The notes under the pieces were generated by a model. The model saw only the letters and a list, made by a program, of their open reading frames with translations. It did no database searches and was not told where the DNA came from. DNA of 64,000 nt. It comes from Cornus controversa. Lineage: Eukaryota > Streptophyta > Magnoliopsida > Cornales > Cornaceae. This document shows positions 22,095 to 32,884 of this stretch, piece after piece (position 1 is the first letter of the stretch; each line of letters starts with the position of its first letter). The position numbers were made by a program, and so were the translations under genes. The DNA lies in assembly GCA_026545225.1 (NCBI GenBank), contig CM048846.1:83903270-83967269 (forward strand). The letters run 5' to 3'.

Positions 22095-22290
22095 GAAAGG
22101 GTATTGCTTTACCAAAAGACCTCATGAAGGTTGTTTCTGCCACCACGGTCTACTACTATGTATGGCGAGAAAGAAATAACAGACTACTCGAATCTTTACA
22201 TTGACTCTAATTCCATTCAATCTGGAATTATTGATCTGGTTAGAAATAGGCTCAGTTCCTTCAAAGGTCTCCTCTCCTCAAGGTACTGCC
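22095..22290 (+). pseudogene. L1-type LINE ORF2 C-terminal fragment
   Basis: The frame reads VSATTVYYYVWRERNNRLLESLH, then shifts frame to SIQSGIIDLVRNRLSSFKG. These match the post-RT tail of plant L1 elements (..YxxWxERNxRxF.., ..I.D.VR.RL.SFKG). It is a different LINE class from the RTE piece just upstream, so two separate insertions abut. Confidence 0.65.
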
Positions 22291-22574
22291 AATTTATTTT
22301 ATGTGTGTGTGTGTACATACATATATTGATGGATGCCAATGTTTAGTTTCCATAGCAAGAGAGAGGAGGTAAAAGTCATCTGAGCTAAATCTTTTATGGC
22401 CTCAATGGATAGCAGAAGCTCAAGCTGCTTGTCAAGCAATCCTTGAGTATGTTGCTCTAGAGGAAGTCATCCAGGTGGCTGTTCACACTACCGTTAATTA
22501 TGCCTCATTTGACCATTGATCATATCATTATCTGAGGTTGCTTCTGGTGGTAAATAACTTGGTGGACTCTACGA

Positions 22575-22710
22575 AAGTGTGAATTACGGAGTCTTTAGCT
22601 CAAGTGTTATCTCCCCATTCTCTTGGGTGAGAGGTTGAGGGTTCAAGTCTCCTTTGGGTTATGGTGGTAGTCTGTTTTTATTTACCAAAATTATTATTAT
22701 TTTTAAAAGA
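22575..22710 (+). mobile_element. tRNA-derived SINE candidate with A and B boxes
   Basis: TAGCTCAAGTG at 22596-22606 fits the pol III A box (TRGYNNARNNG). GGTTCAAGTCT at 22640-22650 fits the B box (GWTCRANNC). Spacing is right for a tRNA-like head, and a T-rich tail follows at about 22673-22700. The head cannot fold as a normal tRNA in my reading, so a SINE is more likely than a tRNA gene. Confidence 0.6.
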
Positions 22711-23072
22711 AAAAGGAAAAGCAAAGTCTGCATTCAACGTTAACTTCTTAGTCTCTGTGAATCGTAGTATTCTCCTCCCATGAGACAGGCAGTGGAACAA
22801 GACTTGCTATCCTCCTCTAGATTGTGCCTGTTTAGTTTCTGATTGCTCTTTTTTCTAGTTATTTTTCAAGACAAAAAGAAAGGATTAGTTTAGCTGGCTC
22901 CATTGGTTGCCAAAGTACTAATTTCATATACATAATACTTTCAAGATGGCGAGACGAAGGCAAGGATGATGATGAAGGTGAGAGGTTTTGTTTGCAAGAT
23001 CAAATTATTTATGTGAATGAGGATCAAAACACCAGCTGAAAAGTATGAGCATTAAAGTCCTCTTTGAGAGAA

Positions 23073-23113
<41 letters not shown>
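23073..23113. repeat. (GT)n(GA)n compound microsatellite
   Basis: A run of GT dinucleotides passes directly into a GA run. Confidence 0.95.
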
Positions 23114-23662
23114 CGGATAGAGAGTGGTTCTTTTTCTTTGGGACGTAGGTAAGACACACAAATGACAAACCCAAACTGTCTTAATTGGGACATATATCCT
23201 CAACCTCAAATGTGGAAGGAGGAGGAGATGCCACTGTAGATATAAAAGCTCCGTGGCAAAAGAAAACGCTTCACATACAGAATTCTCAATTGAAATTCAA
23301 TTGAAGATTCCAAAATTAAAATGCTCTTTGACAGGCCCTAGATTTGAAATGATTGGGAATCATATGTCTTCACTTTCTGTAGGAGAGTTACTCAAAGAAG
23401 CATATAATTCAAATCAAAAAGTTAACCTTTTATTGCACAAGTAAATAAAAAGGCTTCACAAAATGAATTCCAGTCAATAAATCCATATAAAAAGCTTCCA
23501 CAATTCAATAAATATATATACATTTATATAAACCCAACAAAATATTCAAACCAAGTAAAATTTAACGTACAGTGATGCATATGAAGACCGCTCGGAGAGT
23601 CGTTTTGATGACGAAATTTGCCTTGAATTTATAAAACATTCAAATCAGAATCACAATCCAGA

Positions 23663-24208
23663 TCAAGAAGAAGAAGACGAAACAAACAATCGAATATCTT
23701 CGAGAAAACTCGAATCCTTGGGCCTATCAATCCTTTTCACGTACATCTTCGCCTCTTGCTCCGTAAACGCACTAAACCCTACCTTCCCATTCCTACTCCA
23801 CATCTCCTCCGCAAAGCTCCGGTGCGCATAATAGGCCTCCGCCTCCACCACCACACCAAGGCCACCGTCTACGTCGCTTTCGGATCGAACCTGAATCGGG
23901 AGTCTCTCATAGTGACAGCGAGTCGTGCCCTCCAACTCGTCGATTGGGGCGAGTCCACGGTCCGATACAGCGTAAAGCTCGCCGTGTATTCGGTGGTGGC
24001 CCGATCCGGGGAGGTTGAGAAGGAATGGGACGCCGTGCGGGCCGCGGACCAGAGGTAGTTCGTGGATAGTACGGTAGGAGCCGAGGTAAACGGCGTCGTC
24101 TGATCGGATTAGGTCTTGCATGAGAGGGTGGTTAGCGAAGCCTCGTTTCAGTGTGCCGTACGTGAAGATTAGGGTGGGTTTGCTTTTGATTTCGTCTCTC
24201 TCTGACAT
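23663..24208 (-). CDS. Gamma-glutamylcyclotransferase-like protein (AIG2/GGACT-type)
   Basis: Intronless, 181 residues. The start at 24208 is the only sensible Met. The fold signature is present: [10 protein letters not shown] at residues 15-24 (YGTLxxG is the substrate-binding loop), GELYAV at 76-81 and IDELEG at 89-94, whose second Glu (residue 93) fits the catalytic general acid/base. Members of this plant branch are about 180 residues, so the length is normal. The family forms 5-oxoproline from gamma-glutamyl amines or peptides; the plant enzymes' exact substrate is less certain. A soluble cytosolic protein is expected, as no signal peptide is seen. The tail ends in a Ser run. A candidate poly(A) signal (AATAAA on the minus strand) lies at 23429-23434. 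Confidence 0.92.
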   Translation of the reverse strand: MSERDEIKSKPTLIFTYGTLKRGFANHPLMQDLIRSDDAVYLGSYRTIHELPLVRGPHGVPFLLNLPGSGHHRIHGELYAVSDRGLAPIDELEGTTRCHYERLPIQVRSESDVDGGLGVVVEAEAYYAHRSFAEEMWSRNGKVGFSAFTEQEAKMYVKRIDRPKDSSFLEDIRLFVSSSSS

Positions 24209-24342
24209 ATCTGATCTCTCTCTCCTCTCTCTGCTCGCTGTGCTCTGTTCTCTGCTGACCGACAGAAAACTAGAGAGAGAGAGTGGGGAGGAGGGCTTTA
24301 ATAGTTTGGGCTACATATTGGGCCCATAGGCCCAAATTTCAG
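24209..24342 (-). promoter_or_regulatory. Promoter/5' leader of the cyclotransferase-like gene with site II motifs
   Basis: A GA/CT-rich leader adjoins the start codon. On the minus strand a TATTAAAG TATA-like box lies near 24297-24304. Further upstream are TGGGCCC (24319-24325) and GGCCCA (24329-24334), matching plant site II/TCP-type elements of housekeeping genes. The motifs are seen; the function is inferred. Confidence 0.5.
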
Positions 24343-24349
24343 CTGACTT

Positions 24350-26560
24350 AGTCCAGGCTTTAGTCCAATTCAAAGATTTTACAAGGCAAGAGTTTGGGTT
24401 TTGTTTTTTTTTTTTTTTTTCTGTTAAACACAGTTGGTGAAATGGCATGTAAATATGTAATTAAAAAAATACCCCACGAAGAGAGATTTTATTATTGTCT
24501 TATGTTTTTGTTTGAAAAAAAAAAATACCCCATAAACCAAATTTTTATAGAAAGACCAAAATATCTTATAGTGATCTTGTGACTTCAACTCAAGACCTTA
24601 CTACCTTTTCTAGATTTCATGTTAACTATTATATACTTCAAAAGGTTAAACTTTTGAAAATGGTGTAACTTTAATATTTAAATTATTCAGTACTTTTTAA
24701 AAATAGGCCCTTTTGAAAAGCGAGTTTCAACTTTTCAAGTTCAAAAATTATTTTAGATAGTATTTAAATTAGTAAGACTGAAAAATTTTAGAATCCAAAA
24801 TAAACGTTTAGAGAAAGTTGATGAGTCCTCATTTAACTTATTTTTTTTTTCTATGTAAAAATCGAAGAAAAAAAACGAGTAGGACCATAGTCTATGTATA
24901 AATCAAAACAAAAACAAGCAGGACTATGGTCTATCCTCTACGAATTATTGTTTTCTTATTTGTTTGGTGGTGGAAGAATTTCAAACCATAGCACCATTCA
25001 TGTCAAAATAGCATGATGAGCCTGAAGTTGATGTGAAATGACAAGCAATTATTGTTTTTATTTGAAATTTTCTCTTTCCAACATCATCCATCTTCTACAA
25101 CTTCATTTTTCTTTGTTTTGTTAGTCGAGGAAGAATTTGAAACTATACGACACCATATAATAGAGTTGTGAATAGACTCTAGATGCAGTTAAAATTTTCT
25201 TGACACAATGATCAAATGAGACATGACCGTTTGAATTTAAAATATCAAAGACAAAAAGTTTTTGTATCAAAAAATTTTACATTATACGAGTATATATCTT
25301 AAATTCAAAACGTTATGTGTCATCTCATAATTATATAACATCAATAGTTTGGAAGATCCATGTTCTTTTATAGTGATGGAATCGTTTGAAAGATGGATGT
25401 TCTTTCACACAAGTGCAGAGACAAAGTATTGTTGATGTTAGACTACCTAACAAAGACTTGATGTTATCGTGCATGCTTGTGGTGGAGAGCCCTTGTGAAC
25501 AGATTGAGCTTTGTTTTTGCAAAAGAAGTTAGATCAGAAACAAGTTAATGACCTTTCAGTATTTTGTTGCTTTAGCATTGATTTGATGGTATACCAGCCA
25601 CCATTGTCATCTAACACAACCCTTCTTCTTTTTTTTTTTTTTTTTTTTTTTTTTTTGAGAAAGGATCAATTTTCCATCAGAACACCATCATCTCCAGTAA
25701 CATTGGAGACGTCTCATAGTTAAACACTAGTATTCATCGTACACTGTCACGTCATATTTAAATTGATGATGTGGCATAAATATTAAAAATTGATTAATTA
25801 CATGGAGAAAGTATTGGATACCTCGGCAATGGGTACCTTAATTTAGAGAAAAAAAATTATTTACAAAGTAAGAGGAAAGGCTTGTTTAATTATACTAATA
25901 TTGCAAAAAAAAATTAGTGTAATTGATCCAAAAATAAAAAATACACATGAGATTTGAAAAAATAAATAAATAAAATTCACAGCTAATATAAAGCTAGTAA
26001 ATCTCTTGATGGGAAAAATATTCAACCTATGAGTGAAAGTCTCAATTTGGATGGTAAAGAATGAATTGTTAAAGGATATAAATATTAAAAAAATTTATTT
26101 TTATTTTTTACACTCTTAACTTTTAAATTTTTAGAGTAGATGATGAATAACATGGTCTTTAACATCAACTTGTATTTCTAAAAATAAGTTGAAATTATCA
26201 TTCTTAAAGTAGATTTGTTCAGTATAAACATATGTAAATCATCACAGCTGTGGTACTCAAGTCACACACAAAACAAGAGTGGAGCAGGAGTGAGAGAGAG
26301 GGAGGGAGTGCGAGAACCGTAAATTTAATGTTATATAGAGAGAGTGGTGGAGAGAGAGCGCACGCAAGAGTAATACTCATTTAGAAAAATTATATCACTT
26401 AGTGTAATACAACGCGATGATGTGTACCACAGAGGATCGAGGCTGCAAACACATAAATTTTGTGATGGTCTAATCACCATCCAATTAGTCAATTAAATTT
26501 TATGATTACAGTCCCGTCAACGGACACGTGTCAAAATCTTAAAGGTTCAAGCCTTAAAAA
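24350..26560. other. No gene recognised
   Basis: AT-rich DNA with poly(T) at 24405-24420 and 25631-25656, and GA-rich patches at 26290-26370. Short frames here have low complexity. Confidence 0.6.
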
Positions 26561-26563
26561 AAA

Positions 26564-27338
26564 TGTGTGACAATTCAAATTTAAATTTGAATTTACTTTC
26601 ATATAAAAGGAGGCAAAATCTCTTTATTAATGGAAGTTGAGATAATTAATGGGGAGTTACCAAATTAAACCCTCACCCTTTTGCCTATAAATACAAGGTC
26701 ACCCTACATATTCGGGGGCATAGACAGAGATCAAGAGAATACAAAAACTCTGCCAAACCTCTGCCTCGACCAACACTCGAAGTTCTGAAGACGAAGAACA
26801 TCAAGCACGCCAAACGAGTGTCGTTCTACTTCTAGGACCTTCAACTATCGAAGTTCTAAAGTCGAAGAACATCAAGCACGTCACACGAGTGTCGTTCAAC
26901 TTCTAAGACCTTCAATCACAGAAGAATCTAAAAACGAAGAACATCAAGCACACTACACAAGTGTCATTCTACTTCAAAGACCTTAAATCCTCGAAGAATC
27001 TAAAGACGAAGAACAACAAGTACGCCACACAAATGTTGTTCTTCTTCGAAAACCTTCAACCCACCGTTAGGGGTCAAGCTCTATCGACCTTTGATCAAAA
27101 ATCTAGTCAAGCCTTCCTCAATCTTGAAGATTTGAAGAAAGTTCATCACAACATGTTCAAGAACAAGCTTTTGAAGCTCTTGCACTAAACATCAAGAAGA
27201 TTAAATCAGAGGAAGATTCTTTATTGTAAAAGAATCAACCACAAAGAATTGTACCCATTTTTTTCTAAAATTAATAAAATTGATTATTTGTTATTCATTT
27301 TCGTTCCTAGAATTTTAGACACGAAATTTGTGTATTTC
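26564..27338 (+). mobile_element. 5' LTR of a Tat/Ogre-like Ty3/Gypsy element (left limit approximate)
   Basis: A TATA box (CTATAAATACAAGG) at about 26685 is followed by a transcribed-leader-like region with four 72-bp repeats, an AATAAA-like signal (TTAATAAAATTG at about 27270) and then a primer-binding-type sequence at 27339. No second LTR copy was found downstream in the window. The start at TG 26564 is a guess. Confidence 0.6.
26770..27075. repeat. Four tandem 72-bp repeats inside the LTR
   Basis: CGAAGAACATCAAGCACGCC-like cores start at 26792, 26863, 26935 and 27007 (spacing 71, 72, 72). Each is followed by ACACGAGTGTCGTTCTACTT and AGGACCTTCAA-type sequence. The open frame 26961..27188 follows this period and is not a gene. 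Confidence 0.88.
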
Positions 27339-27357
27339 TGACACGCTCGATGGGACC
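27339..27357 (+). other. Primer-binding site remnant
   Basis: TGACACGCTCGATGGGACC is a mutated form of TGGCACGCCCGGTGGGACC, the tRNA-complementary site that follows the LTR in some plant Gypsy elements. It lies immediately after the LTR-like end. Confidence 0.6.
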
Positions 27358-27384
27358 ATGACGAATGAAATACATTTTACAAGG

Positions 27385-28490
27385 AATTAGGCCTCGTACA
27401 TTTGAGGAACTAGTTACTTGTACTTATGATATAGAGCTCAGCATAACAAGTAGTGGTGCAAAGGCTCTTACCTTTCCCAATAAGTCTGACAATTGTCTTA
27501 AAGTTGAAGAGTTGAGTCCAAAAAAAAAACAAAATATTTATTAACTCAGACGATAAAATAGATACATCTTATGTTACAAGCATCGTCTCTAAAGAATTTT
27601 ATCAAGAAACACATGTTTCAGTGACTTCATCTGAAGGTTCTCAGTTACATAAAACATTGAGTCAAGAAAACCTTGGTAGAAAACTAGACAGACAAGGGGC
27701 AAACCCTCCATACAAAGCTCATTCTCAACTCTCTCATATGAAATACCTTTTGGCAAGGGAGTAAGATTCACTTTTGTTATTTAAAAAGACCTACACATTT
27801 TCTAAAACCTTAAAATAAGAAAAAAAAATCTAAAAAAAGGAACAGAAAAAACCAAGGCATAACCAAAGTGACAAATCGCAAGGATTTGCATCAAAGAAGC
27901 ATTATAAATGTAATTCTTCAAGTTCTCCTCAAACAATTTCAAATAGAAAAGATCAAAAAATTATGCTTACTTGGAGGTCAAAAAAGAATGCTCAAAAAAA
28001 GAATGGTTCTAAAAAAATCTCACAAGAATCGGTGTTTAAAAATATACAAATTGCAACTCAAGTAATTCCTTCCCAACACGTCGTCAACAAGCACCAAGGT
28101 AAGAGTCTGAAACTACAAAATGAGGAATAAAAACAAAATTGTCTACAATCCCAAATGGAACGAGGGGCTTAAAATATCAAAAGACTAGAGGAAGGAATAG
28201 TGTGGGGACCAAAGCCCGAAGATGCTGTTTGGATTGAATCTCGCAGCGGAATGAAAACATACTGGGTGAGGTTCAATCCTCCTATATAGACCATAATGAA
28301 TGAAATACCTCTCCTTTTTGGGAGGGGAGACGAGTTCAAATGAAATATTTTTTATCAAGTACAGGAAGAGTACAATAAAGAAATAAAGTAAAAAGAAAAT
28401 CTTCAAATTGACACCGAGCTGGTTCACACATTTCAACGCAAGTTTGGACTGTCTTCTGAATCTAATAAAATTGAAGAATAATCAAAGTTA
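27385..28490 (+). pseudogene. Tat/Ogre gag remnant
   Basis: Close to the primer site the plus strand reads RPRTFEELVTCTYDIELSI, which fits the gag C-terminal region of Tat-lineage elements (RPKTFEELATRAHDMELSI). Further right the sequence is A-rich and Lys/Gln-rich in translation (27868..28065), again as in gag tails, but stops are many. Nothing of protease, RT or integrase is visible, so an internal deletion removed most of gag-pol. Confidence 0.6.
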
Positions 28491-28504
28491 AAGTACTCCC
28501 CAAT

Positions 28505-28720
28505 ACGAGCATAAACTGTTGATGTCACTCTATGACACGAGTATAAATTGTCTATAAAAAAACTCCTTGACACGAGTATAAACTATCTACCAAAAAAAAC
28601 TCCTTGACACGAGTATAAACTGTCTGCATAAAAAAATAAAATAAATAAATCAAACACTTCCTGACACGAGTATAAACTGTCTGAAAAAAAAACTCCTTGA
28701 CACGAGTATAAACTTTCTGT
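28505..28720. repeat. Tandem array, about 36-bp unit, 5-6 copies
   Basis: GACACGAGTATAAACTGTCT recurs at 28534, 28569, 28606, 28663 and 28699, with a diverged copy (ACGAGCATAAACTGT) at 28504. Units are separated by A-rich spacers and CTCCTT. It lies where Tat/Ogre elements carry hypervariable 3'-UTR repeats. Confidence 0.85.
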
Positions 28721-28861
28721 ACGAAAAAAAAAATGGGGGTAACATATCTGAAATTAAATGTGTAATTTTGTCTCTATGCCTCAAACAAACACATAAACAA
28801 ACTTGCATGAAATATGCTTTTAAGATAACGGTGGTGGTTCTGGAAAAACACTATTTCCAAG

Positions 28862-29190
28862 AGTGGTATGCAAGAGCGCAATTGTGCACACAACCAGATT
28901 TGCCTCCAAGACTGGTAAACAAGAGCACAATTGTGCACGCAGCTGGATTCGCCTCCCAGACTGGTGCACAAGAGCGCAATTGTGCACACATCCGAATTTG
29001 CTTCCTGGACTGATGCATAAGAGCGCAATTGTATACACAGTCGAATTCGATTTCGTGACTGGTGCACAAGAGCACAATTGTGCACACAATCGGAATCTTC
29101 AAAATGCAGAATAACAAGCACATTTACGCAAACTGTCAAATCATGCCTCTGAGAGTGGTGCACAAGAGCGCAATTGTACACATAATCAGG
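28862..29190. repeat. Tandem array with exact 49-bp period and a palindromic core
   Basis: AAGAGCGCAATTGTGCAC starts at 28872, 28921, 28970, 29019, 29068 and 29164 (spacings 49, 49, 49, 49, 96). In complete units GTGCACAA precedes and TTGTGCAC follows an 8-bp centre, giving an 8-bp-arm inverted repeat. The spacer varies (CAGATTTGCCTCCAAGACTG and relatives). Both-strand open frames (for example 28774..29238) are products of the period. Confidence 0.92.
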
Positions 29191-29199
29191 GACTTCAAA

Positions 29200-30060
29200 T
29201 ATAGTCACACAAATACACTTGTGCAAGTAACTTTTCAAAAGGGATTTAGTTTCAACGGGATCTACACGGGAGTGTAATAGTCCTTAAGGGATTTAGTTTC
29301 AATAGGATCTGCCATCTTGGGTAAAGGAGGATCTCTAACACTAGAATTTTTCACACCCTTTCAAAATGTTCTCTCAATCTCAAGATCTAATGGAAGCAAC
29401 TTTGGATTCAGAGATCGACGACCTAACATACACCAGAAAGACTCAATGAAATGGATCGCTGAGAATAATGTAATCTAAGATGACCTAATGCAAAAGAAAA
29501 AAGAGAAAGAAAAAATGGCCCTAAAATGACTCACAAAAACACCAACCAAACAAGCAATTTTTTTTTTTTTTTTGAAATTTAATTCCAGGTTAGTGACTTC
29601 TATATTAGTTTTTTTATTTTTTCCTAAAGAACTAATTGGATTAGTTCTAAAATAATTCTTACCTAATTAAACAGTTTCTACTCCCTTTCAGAGGAAGTAG
29701 AGCATTATCAGTTAAGCCCCACCAACAATATAACCAGGAAAGTTTCTAAAATAGATTGGAGGGGTCACAAAAGGTCCCATTTAAAACCCAATATTCTCAA
29801 AACTTTCCTAGGCATTGTAAAATTGGAAAGTGCTCACTGGAATTACTAAAAGTTAACTCTGTCCAAAAGGGTCCTATAAGCTATGTGAATTCCTATGGCC
29901 AATGTTTACTTGATTTTAAATTTAAACTAAATTTGGCATGTGATAAACAAATGCAAGGAGATTTTTAACCTAGTTGGGCAAGAAATTGGTGATGAAATCC
30001 AATTCTTATCTTGTTGGGGGTTCGTGCCCTTACTAAATTGTTAATGCAAAAATCCTAAAT
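29200..30060. other. No gene recognised; probable continuation of retroelement sequence
   Basis: A segment GGGATTTAGTTTCAA is repeated at 29241 and 29288. The rest shows no domain or ends. The frame 29756..29968 is unsupported. Confidence 0.45.
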
Positions 30061-30640
30061 TAAAATGCACAAACAAAACACACAAAAAAAATAAAAAATA
30101 ATAAAATATAAAATAAACTTGAAGAAAGTATGACCCTAAGGTTATTTCTAAATTATTCTATCCTAAAGTTCTCATGCAAAAGTTATTAACCTAAAACAAA
30201 AATCTATGTTTTCCTAATTTAAGAAAAGAAAAATATAAATAAACGAAAAGAAAAAAAAATGTACTTACTTGGATTCCAAAGTAGTGTCCAAGAAAATGCA
30301 GAAAGGGCAATTTTCAACAATACCACCTATAAAATTCAAGAAGTATCAGATAAAATATTAATAATAAAATAAAACTAAAACTAAACTAAGAGAAATAAAA
30401 ATAAAAATAAAATAAAATAAAAAAAACTAAAACTAAAATTAAACTATAACAATAAAGAAAAAGTTTTTTTTTAAAAAAAACCTAGAACAGTGAACTAATA
30501 AAAAAATAACTAAATAAATAAAATTGGAAAGATTTTTTTTCTTTTTTTTTTATAATAATAAAAAAGAAAGAAAAAAACTAAAATATAACTAATAGAAGAA
30601 TTAAATCAATCGAAATTTGATTAGTTTCTTATTTGCGATT
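30060..30640 (-). repeat. A-rich low-complexity leader next to the Athila-like LTR
   Basis: Long AAATAAAACTAAAACTAAA-type runs lie on the minus-strand 3' side of the primer site. This matches the untranslated leader position of an Athila-like element, though no gag follows in the window. Confidence 0.4.
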
Positions 30641-30658
30641 CCCCCGACATCGGCTCCA
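30641..30658 (-). other. Primer-binding site (tRNA-Asp type), mutated
   Basis: On the minus strand it reads TGGAGCCGATGTCGGGGG, close to TGGCGCCGTTGCCGGGGA used by Athila/Tat elements. The usual six-base AGTTTT spacer from the LTR end is present. Confidence 0.75.
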
Positions 30659-30664
30659 AAAACT

Positions 30665-32020
30665 TGATGTTGTTTTAAAAGTGTAAAATAACTCGCAAGT
30701 GTACGAATTTATTGAAGTATAGATCGGCAAGAATGAGGTCGAACCTAAGGGAATGCTTTAATAAGAAAAACTAACACAAATTCAAATTAATTTAAAACTA
30801 ATCTAGTTTAAACACAAGTTGGTTGATTTGAGATATATTAAACTAACATGTAAATAAAATAACACTATTGAAATCAAATAGAGAAAATAACTAAGGTATC
30901 GGATTGCACCACCATTAAATCCATGAAACTTCTAATATTCATTGATTAATCCCCAAATTTAGAGTAGCAATCAAGAAATCAATCTAATGCTTACTCAAGA
31001 TTTAACAATAAAACACTTATGAAAAATATATTAAAAAGGTAGATTTTCCTTCGCTTTACTAGTGTAAAATTCTAAGCATCTTATGTATCCAATTTAATGA
31101 AAAAAATAAGATTAAAGATTATCACTTTTAAGAAATACAAACCCACGCTTAGATTAATTATAATACTTTCTAACTACCACATATACATGATATAGATTTA
31201 TGGTGAAAGAACTATAAAATAATTAATCACAAAAAGCGAAAATCATAAGTATTTAAATCATACACAGGAGAATCAATTAATGAACAAAAGAACTTCACTT
31301 CACTAATGGAGGTTCCCTCCTGAACCCTAGTTGAGGAGTTTAGTTACATATGGTAGAAGAAGAAGATAAGAAAATAATAAAAGATATAATGAAATAAAAT
31401 AGATAAAACCCGAATTGTCTCTGTCTTCTCTGCCTTGACCTCCACTTGTTTTTCTCCCCTTCAAAATAGCCTCCAATTCGCCACTTTATATCCCAAGAGA
31501 ATACATAAAGTTCTAATCCAATTAGGAGATAATTAGGATTTTCCCGCAGCCCTAAACAGGTGGATTTTTTTACTAACGTTCAGCCCAAGTTTTGACATAG
31601 TAGAAGTTCGATTCATGAAATTTACGTGAATTACAAAACTGTCCAGAATAGAATTCCGTTCAACCTAGACGAAAATCAAGTCAAATTGACGCTCATAAAT
31701 AAGACTTTCGGTCCACTTTTCAAAATGGAATTAAAACTGGATGCATAATTGGGCTTCAGGCCCGTAACCTCCTTAAGCAGTTATAATCCTCTTGAACCAC
31801 TTTCTTGAGTTAAAATATAGAGTTAAATGGATCAATTTGATGTAGGCTTCATCTAACCCTCTTGAATGTCTTCTTTAAAAGCCCAAAACTCATGATTTTA
31901 ACTGAAATAATCATTGAAGCCCTGAAAAGACAGAAAATATAAAAATAAAGTAAAATCACAAATAAACTATTACTAAGAGAATAAAATATACAAATTAATA
32001 GACTAGAATACGTAATATTC
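30665..32020 (-). mobile_element. LTR of an Athila-like Ty3/Gypsy element (right limit approximate)
   Basis: The minus-strand LTR ends ...ACATCA at 30665, directly before the primer site. It contains the plant-LTR stretch AACTCGCAAGTGTACGAATT (30691) and TAGATCGGCAAG..GGTCGAACC. A minus-strand TATA box (GGGATATAAAGTGG) sits near 31480-31493. There is no second LTR and no coding domain, so it is a solo or truncated copy. The right end is between 32010 and 32040. Confidence 0.65.
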
Positions 32021-32047
32021 AACGTCGATTATGCCCCGCAATTATAT

Positions 32048-32102
32048 CCTTGCATGTACAACATGCGCTATAAATTTTATCGCGCATGTTGTGCACGTAA
32101 GG
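32048..32102. repeat. Hairpin: 21-bp arms, 13-nt loop
   Basis: CCTTGCATGTACAACATGCGC at 32048-32068 pairs with 32082-32102 at 18 of 21 positions. The loop is AT-rich. It sits just outside the presumed LTR end. Confidence 0.75.
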
Positions 32103-32551
32103 TCATGATGCGCCTGGGGCACTAGATGTCTCCTCCATAAACCTGGCATGTTTTACTGGGTTGTCCCGTGCATCCTCTGCATGCACTCATTGGTCTAAAA
32201 CATTGAAAACATGCATATTGAGTAAGGTGAAACTTGCATATCACTTTTCAACATCTAAGAAATCCTTTGTTTGATTTGGTTCATCTAAATTACTACACTA
32301 ATTAAATTAAATGGTTTGGTCGAAGGATATTTATTTATTTTTTTGGCGTGTATAGACAGCGTATATAGTTTGTCTGTCCCCGTATGCACGTGTATATATA
32401 AATATATGTACATATAAATATGAAAAGGTTTAAATTTTAGAGAATTTTTTTGGACTTCAAAGAGATAGATGAGAAATTCCACCTTTTATAATATGTGAAT
32501 TTAAGAAGTGGGCTATCTCAAATTTTTATGATGCTTTTGTATATTCGTCCA
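32103..32551. other. No gene recognised
   Basis: Non-coding DNA between the LTR remnant and the Mutator-like element. The minus-strand frame 32285..32482 is AT-driven. Confidence 0.55.
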
Positions 32552-32557
32552 TTTTTT

Positions 32558-32560
<3 letters not shown>

Positions 32561-32591
<31 letters not shown>

Positions 32592-32839
32592 GACCTAATT
32601 ACAAGTAATATTAGACTAATGTATTTTCTTACACAAACCTCCCTTGTGGTTTGCTTCATTATGACACATACCTCATTCTGTCTAAAATTTGGTCAATTAA
32701 GTCAGAAAAATTAGTTGCAATGACCAAAATACCCTTCAACGTTTAAAATGACTTTATTAATCAAAATTCATGAAATCATAAAAAAAAATTAACAATAATG
32801 AAAACCTTTTTTTTCTCTCCACCCACCACCACCACCACC

Positions 32840-32884
<45 letters not shown>

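Noticed and set aside
22396..22520. Open stretch LWPQWIAEAQAACQAILEYV... possibly an RNase H fragment
   Set aside because: Weak resemblance (AEA.A...AL) without the DA motif or other catalytic residues; too short to call.
22585..22660. A true tRNA gene
   Set aside because: A and B boxes fit, but I could not pair an acceptor stem, so SINE is the better reading.
23756..24058. 100-codon plus-strand frame
   Set aside because: Opposite strand of the cyclotransferase-like gene, no recognisable features.
28774..29238. A 154-codon minus-strand frame with repeated CAQLRSC-like phrases
   Set aside because: The 49-bp array has few stops in several frames on both strands, and the peptide repeats mirror the DNA period.
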